Source: RGIG9115 sp045603225 | GTDB taxonomy: Bacteria > Bacillota > Clostridia > UBA1381 | Length of the DNA stretch: 9,835 nt | NCBI GenBank assembly: GCA_045603225.1 | Contig: JAZULT010000035.1 | Location: forward strand, 1-9,835 | Reading direction: 5' to 3' | In this document: piece by piece, positions 7,568 to 9,835 of the stretch | How positions within the stretch are numbered: position 1 is the first letter of the stretch | How the letters are laid out: every line of letters starts with the position of its first letter | Position numbers and translations under genes: made by a program | Notes under the pieces: generated by a model | Databases searched by the model: none | Seen by the model: only the letters and a program-made list of their open reading frames with translations | Told to the model about the DNA's origin: nothing

Positions 7568-8631
7568 CTGTTTACCTCCAATTCTCTGAATACTTTTTCA
7601 GCCGGCTTTCCCTGAATTGTAAACCCGCAATCACCGTCAGGATGATGATACTGCGGTCTGTTCTGAGTTTCGTCCCATTTCCACCACAGAAAACCCATCC
7701 ATTCAGGCAAAACATTAAAAACCTCATAGCTTGCTTTCATAAAGTCAGCCTGTTCCTGTCCATCGTACCAGGTTTTTATATCTATACGATACGGTTCCAT
7801 AATTCCACCATGAACGGAACGAACTCCGTGTTCGGTAAAGAGTACAGGCTTATTTCCAAAACGTTCATGAAGCTCATGAATACGTTTTCTTCTCGGCAAA
7901 AGATAGTTGTATATATCATCATATGAGTATACAGGATTATTTTCGGGATCATTTATATGTGTTTTATCACATGCAGGCGGATAATAACTGTAGCTTATAA
8001 AATCCATCTCATTAACCCAGTTAAGATCATGAAGCTTTTTAGAATCAGGAGTAAATTCATATGTAATCGGTCCACCAAAAATTTCACGAACCTCCTTTAT
8101 AACTTTTCTCCAGTGCTCCTCTTTACGCTCCGTTCCGAAAATCTCTGCACCTATCATAAGTGCATCCATACCTATATCCTGTGCAAGATTTGCTGAATAT
8201 CTGAGACAAGCTCTATAGCTATCAAACCATTCCTTCCAGTAATCAACGCATACGCCTTCTATCTGATTTTCTACATCAGGAAATGACACCATTCCCATTG
8301 AACGGCTGTCCATACAAGTCATACACGGTTTTAAAATAACACTAATACCAAACTCGTGACATTTGTCAGTCATATTTTTCAATTCAAGTTCTCCGACACT
8401 GTACTCAAAATCAAGATAAATCTTTGTAGAACAATATTTTTCCTGACAAATATTCAAATTAAGCGTAATACAGTTTACACCCATTTCCGCCATTATTTCA
8501 GGCTGTTTCAACACATCCTCCCGCGCATAATATCCGCGTTTTGAAAGAAAACCAAAATTCATCCCTTTTATACGTTTTGTAAAAAGCGGATGGTTTTTGA
8601 ACTTCTCCGAAATATAAACATCATTTTCCAT
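7564..8631 (-). CDS. GH113-like clan GH-A glycosidase
   Basis: This 355-residue single-domain protein looks like a (beta/alpha)8 glycosidase close to GH113 beta-mannanases. Supporting features are RGYYAREDVLKQPEIMAEMG (about 32-51), strand ISVILKPC (96-103), the acid/base candidate E163 in MIGAEIFGTE, the nucleophile candidate E267 in LFTEHGVRS, and the closing GFLWWKWDE plus GKPAEKVF motifs. There is no signal peptide, unlike exported mannanases, so a cytoplasmic oligosaccharide-degrading role is inferred. The two candidate glutamates are about 104 residues apart, further than I recall for characterised GH113 (about 80), so a divergent subgroup is possible. It is the first operon gene: GAGAGG (8640-8645) lies 8 nt before the ATG and a perfect consensus promoter sits upstream. 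Its TGA overlaps the GTG of the GH42 gene. The GH-A fold is likely; family and mannan specificity are less certain. Confidence 0.75.
   Translation of the reverse strand: MENDVYISEKFKNHPLFTKRIKGMNFGFLSKRGYYAREDVLKQPEIMAEMGVNCITLNLNICQEKYCSTKIYLDFEYSVGELELKNMTDKCHEFGISVILKPCMTCMDSRSMGMVSFPDVENQIEGVCVDYWKEWFDSYRACLRYSANLAQDIGMDALMIGAEIFGTERKEEHWRKVIKEVREIFGGPITYEFTPDSKKLHDLNWVNEMDFISYSYYPPACDKTHINDPENNPVYSYDDIYNYLLPRRKRIHELHERFGNKPVLFTEHGVRSVHGGIMEPYRIDIKTWYDGQEQADFMKASYEVFNVLPEWMGFLWWKWDETQNRPQYHHPDGDCGFTIQGKPAEKVFRELEVNR
7574..7579 (-). promoter_or_regulatory. Ribosome binding site that selects the GTG start of the GH42 gene
   Basis: GGAGGT on the minus strand lies within the last codons of the GH113-like gene, 6 nt before the GTG at 7567-7565. 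This supports GTG over the in-frame ATG eight codons later (7541) and suggests reinitiation by ribosomes finishing the upstream gene. Confidence 0.8.
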
Positions 8632-8666
8632 TTCCGTAACCTCTCATTAAAAAAATTATTAGTTTT

Positions 8667-8695
8667 ATTATATAACTCAACCCGCTATTTGTCAA
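8667..8695 (-). promoter_or_regulatory. Perfect-consensus promoter of the GH113-GH42-GH2 operon
   Basis: On the minus strand TTGACA (8690-8695), a 17-bp spacer and TATAAT (8667-8672) match the SigA consensus at all 12 positions. The predicted start is near 8660, giving a leader of about 28 nt to the ATG at 8631. No other convincing promoter is seen before the GH42 or GH2 genes, so the three are inferred to be one transcript ending at the terminator at 2416-2454. Confidence 0.9.
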
Positions 8696-8701
8696 TATTA
8701 C

Positions 8702-8739
8702 TTTTCTGATATTGAATATAATTTTTTTGATATTTCAAA
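8702..8739. promoter_or_regulatory. Candidate AraC-type operator, second 21-bp-spaced direct repeat
   Basis: Two copies of TTTTnTGATATTnnAnA (8702-8718 and 8723-8739) match at 13 of 17 positions with an offset of exactly 21 bp; TGATATT is identical in both. They lie just upstream of the operon -35 box, at about -42 to -58 and -63 to -79 from the predicted start near 8660. The geometry matches AraC-family tandem sites and the likely ligand is the regulator at 8862-9686. The half-site differs from the one at 1492-1526, which would fit two regulators with separate specificities. AT-richness makes chance a real alternative. Confidence 0.45.
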
Positions 8740-8743
8740 AAAA
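8722..8743. repeat. AT-rich inverted repeat in the divergent region
   Basis: TTTTTTTGA (8722-8730) and TCAAAAAAA (8735-8743) form a 9-bp inverted repeat with a 4-bp spacer. It overlaps the distal half of the direct repeat. It may be an operator or a bent A/T tract; only one G:C pair lies in each arm, so it is a poor RNA terminator. Confidence 0.35.
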
Positions 8744-8814
8744 ACAGCTATTTCCAAAACTCAATAACTGTAGTATAAAATTAGAAAATTCCCATATTTT
8801 TTAATCCAAATTTA

Positions 8815-8843
8815 TTGACAAAAATACCGCATTATGTTATTAT
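8815..8843 (+). promoter_or_regulatory. Extended -10 promoter of the second AraC regulator
   Basis: TTGACA (8815-8820) is a perfect -35, followed by a 17-bp spacer and TATTAT (8838-8843, 5 of 6) with the extended TG at 8835-8836. The predicted start is near 8850. It is divergent from the operon promoter; their -35 boxes are about 120 bp apart. Confidence 0.82.
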
Positions 8844-8849
8844 AGAACC

Positions 8850-8856
8850 AGGAGGG
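8850..8856 (+). promoter_or_regulatory. Ribosome binding site of the second AraC regulator, at the predicted mRNA 5' end
   Basis: AGGAGGG lies 5 nt before the ATG at 8862. The predicted transcription start near 8850 leaves a leader of only about 12 nt, so the ribosome binding site would begin the mRNA. Confidence 0.75.
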
Positions 8857-8861
8857 ATTTT

Positions 8862-9686
8862 ATGGATACAAAATATCTGTTTCCGATACTTAACGAATCG
8901 GACAAATCATATCCTTTTTATGTTGTAACAGTCGGTAAAGAGGATACCCAGCTTCTCACCCACAGACCGCACGGAACTCAGCATCACCAGTTACATTTCA
9001 CATTAAGCGGAACAGGACGTATAAAAATAAATAATAAATTTATAGACATAAAGAAAAACGACATAATGTACCTCAAGCCCGGAACCCCCCAGTATTACTA
9101 TCCAACTTCGGACAAATGGGAAGTTATGTGGCTTACCTACGTGCAGAACAAGGCATATGATATTCTGCAGCTAGACAGCGGTATTTACAGCACTTCCACA
9201 ATAGAACCGTTTGTAAATATTATATCACTTATGCTGAAGGATATCGGAACTCTGCATTTCAGTAAAAATGCCTCTATTTTGCTTTATCAGCTGTTAATAG
9301 AATTAAGAGAGAATCTTAATAATACAAATTATCTTAAACAACGTTCAAAGCTTCGTGATGCTATAAATTATATTGAGCGAAACTATGCATCTTCGATAGA
9401 AATTTCTCACGTAGCCGAGCTTTCAAACATGACACCTGAGCATTTCTGCCGTCTCTTCAAGGAACGGTATAATATGCGGCCGGTAGAATACATAAAAAAA
9501 CTTCGCCTTCAGGAAGCAAAAAATAAATTAATTTCAAACCCAACCATGAGCATCTCAGAGATTTCAGAATCGGTAGGGTATAATTCACCAAGTTATTTTA
9601 TCAAGCTTTTTAAGAGGCTTGAGGGTACAACTCCGATACATTTCAGAAATTCCATACTGAACCTAGAGCATCCTCCCGAAACATAA
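8862..9686 (+). CDS. AraC-family transcriptional regulator (cupin plus double HTH)
   Basis: This 274-residue protein has an N-terminal AraC_binding cupin (about 25-95: THRPHGTQHHQLHFTLSG, with several histidines at the usual sensor position, and DIMYLKPGTPQYYYP), a helical linker (about 112-160) and a C-terminal AraC DNA-binding domain (about 165-266). The first HTH includes ISHVAELSNMTPEHFCRLFK, and the second has ISEISESVGYNSPSYFIKLFKR with the GTTPIHFR closing motif. It is divergent from the GH113-GH42-GH2 operon and probably controls it through the direct repeat at 8702-8739. A very strong ribosome binding site and an extended -10 promoter precede it, and an intrinsic terminator follows. 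It is similar in plan to the regulator at 1596-2411 but differs in sequence, so I treat them as two family members and not a recent duplication. The effector is unknown. Confidence 0.94.
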   Translation: MDTKYLFPILNESDKSYPFYVVTVGKEDTQLLTHRPHGTQHHQLHFTLSGTGRIKINNKFIDIKKNDIMYLKPGTPQYYYPTSDKWEVMWLTYVQNKAYDILQLDSGIYSTSTIEPFVNIISLMLKDIGTLHFSKNASILLYQLLIELRENLNNTNYLKQRSKLRDAINYIERNYASSIEISHVAELSNMTPEHFCRLFKERYNMRPVEYIKKLRLQEAKNKLISNPTMSISEISESVGYNSPSYFIKLFKRLEGTTPIHFRNSILNLEHPPET

Positions 9687-9700
9687 ATGTAAGTAAAAAA

Positions 9701-9721
9701 GGGGATGTTTAAAAACTCCCC
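9701..9721 (+). repeat. Hairpin 15 bp after the second AraC stop
   Basis: GGGGA (9701-9705) pairs with TCCCC (9717-9721), and an inner GTT/AAC can extend it past one bulged T. No U-run follows, so it is not itself a typical terminator. It could be an mRNA 3'-end stem or part of an insertion-sequence terminal repeat. Confidence 0.5.
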
Positions 9722-9724
9722 CTG

Positions 9725-9753
9725 AAAATCGAGGATGAAGTCCTCGATTTTTT
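9725..9753 (+). terminator. Intrinsic terminator of the second AraC regulator
   Basis: AAAATCGAGGA (9725-9735) and TCCTCGATTTT (9741-9751) form an 11-bp perfect stem with a 5-nt loop TGAAG, ending in a run of six Ts (9748-9753). It should stop plus-strand transcription from the regulator. If a mobile element begins nearby, it would also insulate that element from read-through. Confidence 0.9.
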
Positions 9754-9757
9754 GTGC

Positions 9758-9791
9758 AAAAAAATAGGCTGAAACCATAGCGGAATCAGCC
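9758..9791 (-). terminator. Hairpin with minus-strand U-run at right edge
   Basis: GGCTGA (9767-9772) and TCAGCC (9786-9791) form a 6-bp stem with a 13-nt loop. Read on the minus strand the hairpin is followed by TA and seven Ts (9758-9764), which fits an intrinsic terminator for transcripts entering from the right. The large loop makes it weaker than the preceding one. Confidence 0.5.
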
Positions 9792-9797
9792 ATTTTG

Positions 9798-9806
9798 TGG
9801 TATAAT
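9798..9806 (+). promoter_or_regulatory. Extended -10 promoter for a gene beyond the right edge
   Basis: TGGTATAAT contains a perfect TATAAT (9801-9806) and the extended TG (9798-9799). The hexamer 17 bp upstream (TAGCGG) is a poor -35. The predicted start near 9813 is directly before an ATG at 9814. Confidence 0.55.
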
Positions 9807-9813
9807 ATAGTCG

Positions 9814-9835
9814 ATGAAAACCTTAAATAACCACG
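9814..9835 (+). CDS. Possible start of an unidentified gene cut by the right edge
   Basis: An ATG at 9814 opens a frame reading MKTLNNH to the window end. There is no ribosome binding site, and the predicted transcription start is one base before the ATG, so this would be a leaderless start, or the true start is further right. The hairpin-rich upstream sequence and strong -10 resemble the region before an insertion-sequence transposase, but seven codons cannot identify a product. Confidence 0.25.

Noticed and set aside
1596..9686. The two AraC genes as a recent tandem duplication
   Set aside because: Apart from family-wide HTH motifs the proteins differ throughout, especially in the sensor domain.
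9593..9793. 66-aa minus-strand frame over the AraC end
   Set aside because: It runs through two hairpins and the AraC terminator and then into conserved AraC coding sequence on the other strand.
1..9835. CRISPR arrays, tRNA, rRNA and riboswitches
   Set aside because: No regularly spaced long repeats, cloverleaf sequences or known riboswitch cores were seen; the enzyme leaders are too short for a riboswitch.

Overview
The window looks like a chromosomal carbohydrate-utilisation locus from an AT-rich Gram-positive anaerobe, most likely a gut or rumen Clostridia member (Lachnospiraceae or Ruminococcaceae type). The basis is low GC, AGGAGG-type ribosome binding sites, near-consensus SigA promoters with 17-bp spacers, AraC regulators of the Firmicutes type, and LacZ, GH42 and GH113-like enzymes without signal peptides. 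The genus cannot be fixed from this sequence alone.

Layout, left to right. (1) A minus-strand gene runs off the left edge (1-1426); it encodes a GH123/DUF4091-like glycosidase. (2) A 169-bp divergent intergenic region holds a promoter for each direction, a 21-bp-spaced direct repeat that resembles an AraC-type operator, and a separate inverted repeat. (3) A plus-strand AraC regulator follows (1596-2411). (4) A strong bidirectional terminator (2416-2454) separates it from the convergent operon. (5) A three-gene minus-strand operon is transcribed from 8631 down to 2455: a GH113-like glycosidase, then a GH42 beta-galactosidase-like enzyme (joined by a GTGA stop/start overlap), then a 986-aa LacZ-type GH2 beta-galactosidase (25-bp gap). 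(6) A second divergent intergenic region (8632-8861) has a perfect TTGACA-17-TATAAT promoter for the operon, another 21-bp-spaced direct repeat, and an extended -10 promoter for the next gene. (7) A second AraC regulator (8862-9686) is followed by a dense run of hairpins and an extended -10 promoter at the right edge. That last stretch may be the start of an insertion sequence.

How the parts fit together. There are two modules of the same design: an AraC regulator divergent from glycosidase genes, with a direct-repeat operator candidate on the enzyme side. All four enzymes lack export signals, so they probably act in the cytoplasm on imported oligosaccharides; no transporter lies in the window. 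The set (LacZ-type GH2, GH42, GH113-like, GH123-like) suggests a branched beta-galactoside-containing oligosaccharide, possibly with mannose and/or N-acetylhexosamine. The exact substrate is inference. Points that merit attention are the non-canonical catalytic motif and incomplete cysteine cluster of the GH42 protein, the two distinct 21-bp-spaced operator candidates, the very short regulator leaders, and the possible mobile-element end at the right edge.
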